Below are positions 28,970-37,182 of a stretch of DNA of 64,000 nucleotides, piece after piece (position 1 is the first letter of the stretch; each line of letters begins with the position of its first letter). Origin of the DNA: Natronolimnobius sp. AArcel1 (lineage in GTDB: Archaea > Halobacteriota > Halobacteria > Halobacteriales > Natrialbaceae). Location: assembly GCF_011043775.1 (NCBI RefSeq), contig NZ_JAAKXY010000007.1, positions 62,001 through 126,000 of the forward strand. The letters are read 5' to 3'. The position numbers and the translations under genes were made by a program. Under the pieces are notes generated by a model, which had not been told where the DNA came from, did no database searches, and saw nothing but the letters and a program-made list of their open reading frames with translations.

Positions 28970-29714
28970 GGCACTGTCTAGTTTAGAACCTCCTCAACCG
29001 GCGTTCGTCCATCGAGCGATTGATGTGGGCACTGGTGGTTGTAATAATGTACAAAATGTTCAATCCATTTGCGAGCGCTCCACCGACTCCCCACCCACGA
29101 GTTATGGAAACGGTCAACACGCATTTTGAATGTGTGAAACCACTTTTCGATGAGGTTTCGGTTGGTGTGGTCAACCCGACCGTTCAGTCCTAATCGGGCA
29201 AGGGCAGTCCGGTAGCCAAACTGATCGACGAGAAACACCGTCTCGGAGAGATCATGTTTCTCGCTGAGTCTATGCAGGAACGCAGCTGCCGGATCGGTGC
29301 CGTGGCGACCGAACAACTGAGCATCGAGAATCAACTTTGTCTCGAGGTATATTGCAGCGTACAACCAAGACCATGCGCCGTTAATTTTGACAGCAGTTTC
29401 ATCAACCGCGACCCGAAATGGCTTCGCCACCGGCGGGTCTGGTACGCTGTTAGCCAGCTGATGTACTCAGTTCCGGATTGCTTTATGAGAGCGTTCAACG
29501 CCCATCAAGCGAAGAATTGCTTGTGTTTCTCGAAGCGAACAACCGGTCGCGTGGAGCCGGACGGCGAACACCCTGACGGGCGTCGCCGTCCGCTCACGCT
29601 CCCAAGCTTCATCAAATTCCGCCGCGTAGGACTCGCTGAGTAGGTCTGAGAGCTTCATGCTAAAGTAACTCTACGGCCTGCTCGCTTCTCAAACTGGGCT
29701 AACTAGACACTGCC
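28970..29714 (-). mobile_element. IS6-family element (ISH14/ISH15-like), inactivated
   Basis: 745-bp insertion sequence bounded by 14-bp terminal inverted repeats GGCACTGTCTAGTT (28970-28983) and AACTAGACACTGCC (29701-29714), 13 of 14 matching. It encloses a single transposase gene on the minus strand. The 8 bp on either side (cattcttc and actctcgc) do not match, so no target duplication remains, which suggests recombination or decay after insertion. Confidence 0.85.
28978..29658 (-). pseudogene. IS6-family transposase with in-frame stop
   Basis: The N-terminal half encodes a short leader and helix-turn-helix (CSLRETQAILRLMGVERSH). The C-terminal half is the DDE domain (RVAVDETAVKING first Asp; second Asp region FLVDQFGYRT; third acidic residue ERNLIEKWF-type, here NRNLIEKWFHTFK). 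The two halves are joined by a TGA at about 29467-29469, where the family normally has Trp in the sequence KAIRN-W-V. Other changes (FLVDQFGYRTAL instead of the usual VDGYGYLTAL) show further drift. Total length (about 226 codons) is that of an intact transposase, so a single nonsense change killed it. Confidence 0.85.
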
Positions 29715-29809
29715 ACTCTCGCTTAAGTGCTTCTGGCCACAAAGTACAGCTATGACGGGAAGTCAAGTTCTCCGGATTCTCTATCAAGGCCAAAGAGAGA
29801 TATTGTCGT

Positions 29810-30442
29810 TCATGGGCCAACCCTCGAGAACTTCCGGTTCATCCGTTTCCATCGGCGGAAGGCCGTTTTTGCAGATTTGATCCCTGCGAGCACTTCCGTG
29901 AGTGTCGAGGGTTCGGCTTCGGCGTCCGTAATCGCCGTCGGTGCGACCGCGTTCCTCGAGTGAACGGCGTCGTGACATGGTTTACACACCGTAACGAGGT
30001 TCTCAAGGCGGTGAACCCCACCGCGTGACTTTGGAACGATATGGTGGGCGTGCAATTCGACATCACCATACGGGCCGCCTCGGCGACGGCAGTTTTGACA
30101 CTGATGGTCATCACGGGCGTACACTTGCCGTCGACGGCGGTCCCAATCAGGTGGGTAATCCTGTGTCGATTGACGAACAACCCCCGCTGGAGTCTGGTTC
30201 TCTTCAACGGTGACAGGGGCATTGAGGACATTCTCCAGATCGACGTCGTCGGGATCAACTGTCTCACCCTCGGTAGAGAGATCCAACTCGACGACCTCCT
30301 GCAGGCCCTCAACACTCTCGAGGTCGACAGGATCGACACCGACCTGTTTGAGTAACTCACGAACTGTGGTGGAATCGTCGCCGCCAACTGGTTCATCCTC
30401 GGAGAGAGCGTCGGTGGAACCGCTAGACGGTTCGTCAGTCAT
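29810..30442 (-). CDS. HNH endonuclease domain protein
   Basis: 210 residues: an acidic N-terminal region (1-95) of unknown function, then an HNH nuclease domain (about 98-165). The domain is introduced by DWDRRRRQVYARDDHQCQNC, continues with HAHHIVPKSRGGVHRLENLVTVCKPCH, and ends with H. The zinc cysteines (CQNC and CKPC) and the catalytic HH are present. It overlaps the stop of the small zinc gene upstream (ATGA). Probably a DNA nuclease of a mobile region or a repair/restriction-type enzyme. Confidence 0.88.
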   Translation of the reverse strand: MTDEPSSGSTDALSEDEPVGGDDSTTVRELLKQVGVDPVDLESVEGLQEVVELDLSTEGETVDPDDVDLENVLNAPVTVEENQTPAGVVRQSTQDYPPDWDRRRRQVYARDDHQCQNCRRRGGPYGDVELHAHHIVPKSRGGVHRLENLVTVCKPCHDAVHSRNAVAPTAITDAEAEPSTLTEVLAGIKSAKTAFRRWKRMNRKFSRVGP

Positions 30443-30582
30443 GCTCCCCGAGTCGCCTCACCGTTTACTATTTCAGTTGTCTTCATACACTCCCGGCATC
30501 CGTGTACGTCGCCATCGTTATCGCCGAAAACTCGCTCAAACCGTGCCGTGACGTGTGATCCACAGTTTTGACATTCAGGCAT
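30439..30582 (-). CDS. 47-aa zinc-finger protein (DUF7563-like)
   Basis: Short gene directly upstream of, and overlapping by 4 bp, the HNH nuclease gene. It starts MPECQNCGSHVTARF and has a second pair CRECM after 21 residues, giving two CxxC knuckles of a zinc ribbon. The opening MPECQNCGxxVT is that of a small haloarchaeal family I recall as DUF7563. Translational coupling suggests it is co-expressed with the nuclease. Function unknown. Confidence 0.72.
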   Translation of the reverse strand: MPECQNCGSHVTARFERVFGDNDGDVHGCRECMKTTEIVNGEATRGA

Positions 30583-31259
30583 GTTGTCCCTCCAGGCACT
30601 CGCAGTGTCCGCTTGTTCGAGTCGGTCGTCCTCGTCATCGAGTTATTGTGATTGCTTGTACATACAACTATCCCATCACAAATGGCTACGCCAGCGTCTC
30701 GAGGCGTTCGAAGAAAGTCTAGACAATTCGACATCCTTGAGTAGCACTTGGCTTCACGTTTACAGCAGAAATGAGGTGTCCCCCCTTTTGCTGCCACTCG
30801 CCCGCAAGAGGTATCCGAAGTAATTGGTGTGTATAGACCATCTTGACAAGGGATGCTACGTATTCGTCTGTGGAGTCTCTAGTCTCGTACACCAGATGAA
30901 GTAGCAATCTTCGCCGGAGATCCCCAGTAGTTATGGAATCTTAACCAACTCTCCAAGGGCGACACGGTCACATGCTATCTTGATGTGTCCAGTCCGCTGC
31001 ACTATACCCCCGCCCTGCTGAGTGATAAACTCTCCCGAGTGTGATCACGATAGACGGCTCGGTGTCGAGCTAATCTGAACTTCAGGAGGATCGGCACAAC
31101 CTCAGAGGATTGATTTGATGTGCGACTTATTTACAGCGCTGGGAAGGGAGAACCAGCTGATCAATAGAAGTGGTTGAGTTGCCGCACGAGATGGAGACTC
31201 ACCTTTCAGACAGGGGTTTGGATTCGTTGAATCAAACTCAGTGACTAATCTTACGCGGG
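30583..31259. other. gene-poor stretch
   Basis: About 680 bp with no open frame that looks like a haloarchaeal protein; the frames present are short and basic or Ser/Arg-rich. No tRNA-like cloverleaf or repeat was found. It separates the HNH locus from the start of the secretion-like gene run and may include decayed sequence at the edge of an integrated element. Confidence 0.45.
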
Positions 31260-31511
31260 TTAGGAATTTGATTCTGCCCCTGCACATCCCCCTTCTATGT
31301 CAGGAATGTTGTCACAGTCTGAAGAGGCGATCAGTGTGAATTCTTCCACGTCACGCCATGTGTACCAGACATCAATTACCACACACTCAGTACCGTCATC
31401 GACTTCCTTGTTCAGGAAATACTCTTCCCACTCATCGTCAACTGTCCCCTCGAGAGTTGACCTGCCCCATCTGCATACACAGTACTCATCTCCGTTTAAT
31501 GATTCAATCAC
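31260..31511 (-). CDS. hypothetical acidic protein (83 aa)
   Basis: The frame starts with GTG at 31511 and encodes an acidic protein rich in Asp, Glu, Trp and Cys (for example CVCRWGRSTLEG and VIDVWYTWRDVEEF). The composition is that of a real haloarchaeal protein, while the opposite frame is Ser/Thr-rich and unlikely. An AT-rich element (TTATAA) lies about 17 nt upstream. It is divergent from the secretion-like cluster. I do not recognise a family. Confidence 0.5.
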   Translation of the reverse strand: MIESLNGDEYCVCRWGRSTLEGTVDDEWEEYFLNKEVDDGTECVVIDVWYTWRDVEEFTLIASSDCDNIPDIEGGCAGAESNS

Positions 31512-31597
31512 TAACTTAGAAAAATTTATAACCCATATGTGAACATTCTATGGTGAGGTATCGTGGTTCACCCACTACCACTCCCTCCAGATGACCC

Positions 31598-31870
31598 ATG
31601 CAATCACGATCAGTAACCCTCGAGGAGATAGATGAACTGTTCCTGCAGTGGAACGGTCACATCAATGCGTCCGCGCTCTTTCGCCGAGCGCTCAAAGACG
31701 AAATGCAAATTCGTGACATCAATCCACACGAATTTCGCACCCTGTTTGAACAGGCAGTTGAACAGGGCTATGAATTTGATGACATCCTCGAGCAGACCAG
31801 TCGAATCGATGATTTAGAGCACTTAGTTGCAGAACAAGCAGAGTCAACGCAGCCGTCCACAACGGAATGA
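31598..31870 (+). CDS. hypothetical protein, first gene of the T4SS-like cluster
   Basis: 90 residues, mostly helical, no membrane segment. Contains LFRRALKDEMQIRDINPHEFRTLF and a Glu-rich end. It lies about 30 bp before the next gene and is on the strand of the whole cluster. An AT-rich TATA-like element is found at 31524-31533. Family not recognised. It could be a small regulator or a cytoplasmic accessory factor. Confidence 0.6.
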   Translation: MQSRSVTLEEIDELFLQWNGHINASALFRRALKDEMQIRDINPHEFRTLFEQAVEQGYEFDDILEQTSRIDDLEHLVAEQAESTQPSTTE

Positions 31871-31900
31871 CGCAGATAACTTCCCTCAACGTGACCAAAG

Positions 31901-32323
31901 ATGGCAACACCTTTCGATGAAAATATAGAGTCGGTAGAATCGCAGACGAACGCTGAGCGCGTGCCGTGGCGGCTTGTTCGGCAGCTATCTCTCTCGATAG
32001 TTCTGTTTAGCCTCGTTCTGATCAAACCGGTCGTCGCGCAGGACGGCGTAGTCTGCGAAGCAGAGCAACTTCCGGACATGATTTCGGGCTTCTTCCAGAT
32101 CACAACTGCCCTTGGAATCATCGGTTTGGTTGTTGTCTGGCAAGCGGATTCGCTAGCTGAGATGTTTACCGTGAACCCTGAACAGAAAAAGGGACTCAAG
32201 CAGCACAAGCGAACTGCCCTCAAGTCTGCCATAATTCTGGTCGTCCTCGGGCCGCTGTATACTGTGGCAGGATCGACGATGGGACTCCCGCTCGCTGAAT
32301 GTGTTGACTTGGTGCCGTGGTGA
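31901..32323 (+). CDS. small two-helix membrane protein (pilin/VirB2-like position)
   Basis: 140 residues: a cytoplasmic start, a signal-like hydrophobic helix (LSLSIVLFSLVLIKPVVAQ, about 27-46) with an AxA-like end, a Cys pair (VCEAEQ...AECVD), a second helix (about 60-78) and a third (about 102-120). Its size, signal and two helices, and its position before secreted and polytopic proteins, recall VirB2/TrbC-type pilin subunits or small channel components, but no sequence signature proves it. It overlaps the next start. Confidence 0.55.
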   Translation: MATPFDENIESVESQTNAERVPWRLVRQLSLSIVLFSLVLIKPVVAQDGVVCEAEQLPDMISGFFQITTALGIIGLVVVWQADSLAEMFTVNPEQKKGLKQHKRTALKSAIILVVLGPLYTVAGSTMGLPLAECVDLVPW

Positions 32324-34092
32324 TCCAGACCCCCAACCGAATACGCAATTCCATGGTCCTCCAAATACGCCAGTTGGTACTCTCCATCGGGATCGTCCTC
32401 CTCGCTGGGAGTCTTATTACGGTCCCCAGTACAGCGAGTACTGATTATCCGCCACGACCCGACCCCGGAGAGAGTGGGCTCGACGAAAACGAGACGGCAA
32501 CGCTGTGGTCGAAGTTGCCAAATGAGTGTCGCAGCGACGAAGAGTACTATGAGCAACATGGCGAGAATCGAACCGACATGCAAGAGCTTGGAGAGTGCAC
32601 TGACATCTCGTTTGCTGAACCCCCGGATACAGCGGCAATCTGGACTGCAGCAGACTTTGACACACTCGAGGCCGGTGATCGAAACACATCGGTGTACCCG
32701 GCGAGTGCTGAGACGCAGAACTCGAGTGTGATAGCAGAGGCTCATGCAACATCTTTTGCGGTTCAGCCGTCGACAATCGTTCATCAGGATGAGATGGACA
32801 CACCACAGTATGTCGCACCTGACGGTGAGTTCCGCGGGTTTGTGGATTATCGTGTCCGTGCTCCCGGCAGCGACAATAGTACGTTCTCCAGCGATTGGTC
32901 TGTACTCGAGCACGGAATTGATGAGGTTCGATTGAAACAGGACGGAGAAACAATTTCAACACAGGATGGAACGCATACCCCGGTACTCGAGTACGCTCTC
33001 GACGGGAACGGACCATCAACGTTGACGTTTGAAGCAGATATCGAGGTGTGGCTCGAGCGAGAACTCACTGACGGAAATCAGACTGAAACGGAGGTCGATA
33101 ACCTCATCATCTCGAATGATCTCGAGGTCGAGGTCTATGATCTGTCGGCGTCAATCTACTATGCTGAGTATCCAGATGGAGACACAGGCATTGCGATCTA
33201 CCAGGCACAGCCGTGGCATGGATACATCCTTTCAGAAGATGGGGACGCAGCCGTTCGTGGTAACTGGCGCTATTACACTGCTCGAGACACGGACTGGGAT
33301 CACTTCGTAGAGTCCTCAGCAACAGATAGTGTTGAGCGTCACTCGGAGGCGCTGCCAGTGTTTGTGAGGGCGTATCCGTCCGAGGCTGGTCCGCGTGCAG
33401 ACCCCATCTACGACGGACCAGACATCGTGGATGTGTGGGGCAGCGACCGTCCGTCCCCAAATGAGACGATCCACGAACACGTCGATATCGATGTTCTCGA
33501 GGAACCGTATACGCGCTCGTATGGGCTTGCTGTACGGTACGATGAGTTCGACCGTGATCACCTCGAGGTACAGGGCATCGTCCGTGGGACTACTGCTGAG
33601 CTCGTCGAACCAGAGGGCGGCGCAGAGCGAGAAATTCGTGAGAGTGAGTTATCTGTCGACATCCTCGATCAGGATGAGTCAACGATGACGATCGAGGTGT
33701 CACTTCACGACGCCGAAACTGGGAACCCGATTATGCTCGAGGATCCGTTCGAGAACGATCCGCGGTTTGAACCAATCGGCGGTTCCTCGCGTGATGGCTA
33801 CATCTCGATCGCCGGTGAACGTCTCGAGACAAACATAACCGGACAGGCAACGGCCACCCTCACGCAGCCTGGTATTCACACTGCAGAGTACCACCCTGAT
33901 TCGTGGCGGACGAACGACCCAGCGTACGTTGGTGACACAGCAAGTGTGTCCTGGCATCCGCTGACGACTGCCAGTGGCTGGTTTACACTCTTTGTCGATC
34001 TTGTCTGGCTCTCGATTCCGTTTCTCGTGGCTCTGTATGCGGGTCTGAAACTCGGCTCGTTCCTTCGAATCCCCGACGAACACAACCCATGA
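32317..34092 (+). CDS. large secreted, membrane-anchored protein
   Basis: 591 residues from GTG 32317, or 579 from ATG 32353, which places the Sec signal (LVLSIGIVLLAGSLITVPSTAS) at the very N-terminus. The long body is acidic and beta-rich with no Cys-based motif apart from two cysteines near residue 68-90. A C-terminal transmembrane helix (about 555-577: FTLFVDLVWLSIPFLVALYAGL) and a short basic tail follow. This is a surface protein held by a C-terminal anchor, possibly an adhesin or an external part of the transfer channel. It overlaps both neighbours. Confidence 0.62.
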   Translation: MVIQTPNRIRNSMVLQIRQLVLSIGIVLLAGSLITVPSTASTDYPPRPDPGESGLDENETATLWSKLPNECRSDEEYYEQHGENRTDMQELGECTDISFAEPPDTAAIWTAADFDTLEAGDRNTSVYPASAETQNSSVIAEAHATSFAVQPSTIVHQDEMDTPQYVAPDGEFRGFVDYRVRAPGSDNSTFSSDWSVLEHGIDEVRLKQDGETISTQDGTHTPVLEYALDGNGPSTLTFEADIEVWLERELTDGNQTETEVDNLIISNDLEVEVYDLSASIYYAEYPDGDTGIAIYQAQPWHGYILSEDGDAAVRGNWRYYTARDTDWDHFVESSATDSVERHSEALPVFVRAYPSEAGPRADPIYDGPDIVDVWGSDRPSPNETIHEHVDIDVLEEPYTRSYGLAVRYDEFDRDHLEVQGIVRGTTAELVEPEGGAEREIRESELSVDILDQDESTMTIEVSLHDAETGNPIMLEDPFENDPRFEPIGGSSRDGYISIAGERLETNITGQATATLTQPGIHTAEYHPDSWRTNDPAYVGDTASVSWHPLTTASGWFTLFVDLVWLSIPFLVALYAGLKLGSFLRIPDEHNP

Positions 34093-34922
34093 CACAGAAC
34101 TTTCCAACCCGACGAACCGTCCTCAGTGGAATCGTAGCTGGCGCTGCTGTCGCCGTGAGTGGGTGCTCCAGTAGCTCAGATAGTGGATCTGATAATGGAG
34201 CTGGTGACTTCGACGGTGACGATGTCTTTACCGACATCTTTGTCGAGGACACGGACCTCATCCTCGAGTTCACTGACGAGTCATCAATTGACCAGATAAA
34301 CGTCATCGATCCCAGCGGTGAGTTGTTCGACGAGCTGCTGATTCCATCCGGTATTAGTCGCGATACGGTTGCGATTGGAACCGACTACGATCCCGGTGTG
34401 TACGAGATCATTGCACTCGAGGACGGCGATGAAAAGTCCTCACAGTCCGTGACGATTGAGCCCGATATCCGTATTACCGACCTCCGGCTCGGTCGAAACC
34501 ATCCGGATGAGATGTTCGAGGGGGCAAGTGACCGTGAAATTGAGACAGAGGTTATTTTGACGTTACACAATAGGGGTAATGGCCCAGATGAGATACGGCG
34601 TCTGGTGTTTGATGGCGATGTGCCGCGGCCAACCTCTGATGAGTTCGATGAGAGCGGTATCTACGACACAGATAGTGACATCCGTAGCTATGCAGACGCT
34701 GTTGAACTATCGTCTGATGATGAGATAACGATCTATAGCCGGCAAATGCCTTTCCATTCCGCGGATCCGGATGTTTCGTGTTCGCCGGATACTACGGAAG
34801 GAGAGTTTCAGGTTTACCTCGAGACGATTGTTCAGGACCCATATCCAAATGATGAGTTTGAGGTGACGTATTCTGGTGAAAACCTAGTTGACTGTGATAT
34901 CCACGTGGAGGTAACCTCATGA
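34089..34922 (+). CDS. Tat-exported lipoprotein
   Basis: 277 residues with a twin-arginine signal (TRRTVLSGIVAGAAVAVSGC). The Cys within VSGCSS is a lipobox, followed by a Ser/Asp/Gly linker. The body is beta-rich and acidic, with later cysteines (VSCSPD, DCDIHVEV). Start overlaps the stop of the preceding gene (ATGA), and its own stop overlaps the next start, so it is fully embedded in the operon. It is probably an extracellular component near the channel, analogous in position to a VirB7-type lipoprotein, though no homology is claimed. Confidence 0.7.
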   Translation: MTQNFPTRRTVLSGIVAGAAVAVSGCSSSSDSGSDNGAGDFDGDDVFTDIFVEDTDLILEFTDESSIDQINVIDPSGELFDELLIPSGISRDTVAIGTDYDPGVYEIIALEDGDEKSSQSVTIEPDIRITDLRLGRNHPDEMFEGASDREIETEVILTLHNRGNGPDEIRRLVFDGDVPRPTSDEFDESGIYDTDSDIRSYADAVELSSDDEITIYSRQMPFHSADPDVSCSPDTTEGEFQVYLETIVQDPYPNDEFEVTYSGENLVDCDIHVEVTS

Positions 34923-36064
34923 GTTCACTCACTGAATTTGGTCGTCGATGGTTCGAGGATATAATTGAAACCATCATCGAATGGTTTCAGGATGGGTTGG
35001 TGGAAGGATACGATTCAATCACAGAGGAATTGTTCGGGACTCCAGTTCCAGAAACGAGTGGCAGTTTCGTCTTTAGTGCCCCGACAAATGATCCATGGAT
35101 TGACTTGCATGACTCTCTCGTTGCTGGTGAAATCATGCTCCTTTCCTTACTTCTTCTTGTCATTTTTGTTCAGGGGCGGCACACTATTCGAATTTTCAAT
35201 TTCAGCAGCAATTATGAAGCACGCAAAGCTCGAAGAACTGCGTGGACTGGTGCCATTTTAATTGTAACTTGGTATTGGGTAGCCGTCTTGATCCTGTATC
35301 TAGTGAATGGTTTTGCAATCGCTCTTGTACCTGGTATAGATGCCCTCATACGTGGCATGGTCGATTTTTTGACGGTATCGATATCGAACCCTGCGCTTTC
35401 GTTGTTTATGGCAGCGATTGGCGGCATTGCCATGTGGATTCTGCAGGCACTCTTTTTCATTCGAGAAATATTGCTCTATGTCTACCTTTATGCGATGCCA
35501 ATCGGGATTGCAGTTGCATTTGGTCACCTCCCAATCGTCTCACAGATTGCAAAACAGATTTGTATCAAATTTGTACCGCTGGCCATCATGCCTCTCCCAC
35601 TTGCGATTTTGTTCAGAGGCTATGATCTTCTTTTCGGGGCAGGAACGAACTCTGCTATTGCTCCGGAGAGCGCATTTCTGAGCTATCTTGTCGGCGCATC
35701 GCTTCCGATCTTCGCGCTTGTTCTCATCTGGAAACTCTTCGCGTATGCGAGTCCACTGACGGCGAAAGTCATCGGTGGTGCAACGAAAGGAGCGGTCACA
35801 GTTGGAGCGACACTCGGGGCTGCGAAAGTCGCTGGCCCACTCGCTGCCACAACGGCTGCTCGGTGGGGGCCGAAAGCTGCGGCATGGCAAGTCGCCGGTC
35901 AGCAGATCAGTGGCCGCCGGCGTGGTTCTAACGCTAACTCGAGCGGTGCTCCATCGAATGCTGCGGCTGGAGGCACAACGCACGACAACGTCGTCGCGGA
36001 CGCCTACGGGCAACGAGGCGTTCCACAGTATCGACGCACCGAAAACGATCCTGGATACTACTGA
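34919..36064 (+). CDS. polytopic membrane protein (VirB6/TrbL-like)
   Basis: 381 residues: extracellular-facing amphipathic N-terminus, then about 7 hydrophobic segments between residues 60 and 285, with Gly/Ala-rich helices near 280-320 and a hydrophilic Arg/Ser/Asn/Gly tail ending YRRTENDPGYY. A Gly/Ala-rich multi-helix protein just before a VirB4-like ATPase is the usual arrangement of VirB6/TrbL channel proteins. Third positions are more A/T-rich in the first half than in neighbouring genes. Confidence 0.62.
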   Translation: MSSLTEFGRRWFEDIIETIIEWFQDGLVEGYDSITEELFGTPVPETSGSFVFSAPTNDPWIDLHDSLVAGEIMLLSLLLLVIFVQGRHTIRIFNFSSNYEARKARRTAWTGAILIVTWYWVAVLILYLVNGFAIALVPGIDALIRGMVDFLTVSISNPALSLFMAAIGGIAMWILQALFFIREILLYVYLYAMPIGIAVAFGHLPIVSQIAKQICIKFVPLAIMPLPLAILFRGYDLLFGAGTNSAIAPESAFLSYLVGASLPIFALVLIWKLFAYASPLTAKVIGGATKGAVTVGATLGAAKVAGPLAATTAARWGPKAAAWQVAGQQISGRRRGSNANSSGAPSNAAAGGTTHDNVVADAYGQRGVPQYRRTENDPGYY

Positions 36065-36066
36065 CC

Positions 36067-37182
36067 ATGGCTGATCAAGACGCTGCTTCCCGACGAATTA
36101 TGGATGAACTGGGCGAAGAGAACCGTGTCCCGATCGTCAACGTTGACGAGGGGGATGTTTACGTACTCCTTGGGTTCCCGATCGGCGGCTTACTCATCGG
36201 TGGCTTCAGCGGTGTGGATGCGCTTGTCTTTCCGCTGGTGCTCGTTGGCCTCGCGCTCGGCGTCGCCGCCGTCTATGCAAGCCCGTCGCACCTCTCGGCT
36301 GCAACGTGGCTCACCGATGTCTATCGTCACTACTGCAAACGTCCTCGAGTGACCTACAGCGTTTCAGCGAAAGATGAACACACCCACGCCCACTCGAATA
36401 CCGCCCGGAACGAAGGCGGGTTGATCAACTACACGCCCTTTGCACCGGATGAGCGAACGCAAGATCTGACTAATATCGAGCGAGCGTGGCCTGGTGCTAG
36501 AACCGTCCAGCGAACGGATGGCACGATGGAGGCATTTCTCCAGGTCGATCCGGGGAACATGGATTTCGCAATGAGCGGAGACTGGGCGCACATCCAAGAC
36601 GTCGCCAGCGAGTTTGCGAACAAGGAACTCGATTACAACCTGAAGTTCTACACGACGACGCGAACCTTTCCAGTAGAGGAACTCATCACACAGATCGACG
36701 AGCGACTCGAGGACGACGATGTCTCTGATAACCCGGTCTTCGAGGAGTTACTCGCGGAGTATCGCGAACAGCGCCCTCGAGACCTCGACGAAGCCCAACA
36801 AATTCGCTACTATATTGGCGTCCAGGTCAATCCGCTCGAGGTCTACAGCCGCTACCGTGATGAACAATCGCCTGCTGAGAAACTCACGTCGCTTCCGGTG
36901 ATTGGATTTCTGTTCAATCCGTTTGTCACCCGCCGTGAGGACTTAGCGGATATCGAAGTCCGATCACGGATGTTCGATAAACTTGATCGACGCTGTCGAG
37001 CCGTTCAGACTGAGTTGGTCCAGAAAGCGCCAGGGTGGTCGGCACGCCGATTGAGCACAGTCGAACTGTTCGTGCTTGCAATGGACTTCTGGAACGGCGA
37101 AGAGCACACCTACGACGACGCTGCTGATGCGGTTCGCGAACAGTCGGCTGTTCGTCGCCAGCGGAGGGAAAGCGATGAGTAG
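36067..37182 (+). CDS. PrgI-like helices joined to a VirB4 N-domain-like protein
   Basis: 371 residues. Two adjacent transmembrane helices (about residues 29-50 and 53-72: VYVLLGFPIGGLLIGGF and ALVFPLVLVGLALGVAAVY) recall the PrgI/VirB3 small membrane partner. The soluble part (about 120-360) with FLQVDPGNMDFAMSGDW, ELDYNLKFYTTTRTFP and RYYIGVQVNPLEVY resembles the N-terminal, non-ATPase domain of VirB4 proteins. The true VirB4-like ATPase follows with an overlapping start. It is therefore either a fusion of the PrgI/VirB3 and VirB4-N functions or a separate scaffold. Confidence 0.58.
   Translation: MADQDAASRRIMDELGEENRVPIVNVDEGDVYVLLGFPIGGLLIGGFSGVDALVFPLVLVGLALGVAAVYASPSHLSAATWLTDVYRHYCKRPRVTYSVSAKDEHTHAHSNTARNEGGLINYTPFAPDERTQDLTNIERAWPGARTVQRTDGTMEAFLQVDPGNMDFAMSGDWAHIQDVASEFANKELDYNLKFYTTTRTFPVEELITQIDERLEDDDVSDNPVFEELLAEYREQRPRDLDEAQQIRYYIGVQVNPLEVYSRYRDEQSPAEKLTSLPVIGFLFNPFVTRREDLADIEVRSRMFDKLDRRCRAVQTELVQKAPGWSARRLSTVELFVLAMDFWNGEEHTYDDAADAVREQSAVRRQRRESDE

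Noticed and set aside
28762-28974. 70-codon minus-strand frame beside the IS6 element
   Set aside because: Starts with GTG inside the terminal repeat and has no family resemblance; the short CNEC motif alone is insufficient.
30941-31080. Possible tRNA-like segment on the minus strand
   Set aside because: Only a D-arm-like phrase is seen; the acceptor and T-arm do not form.
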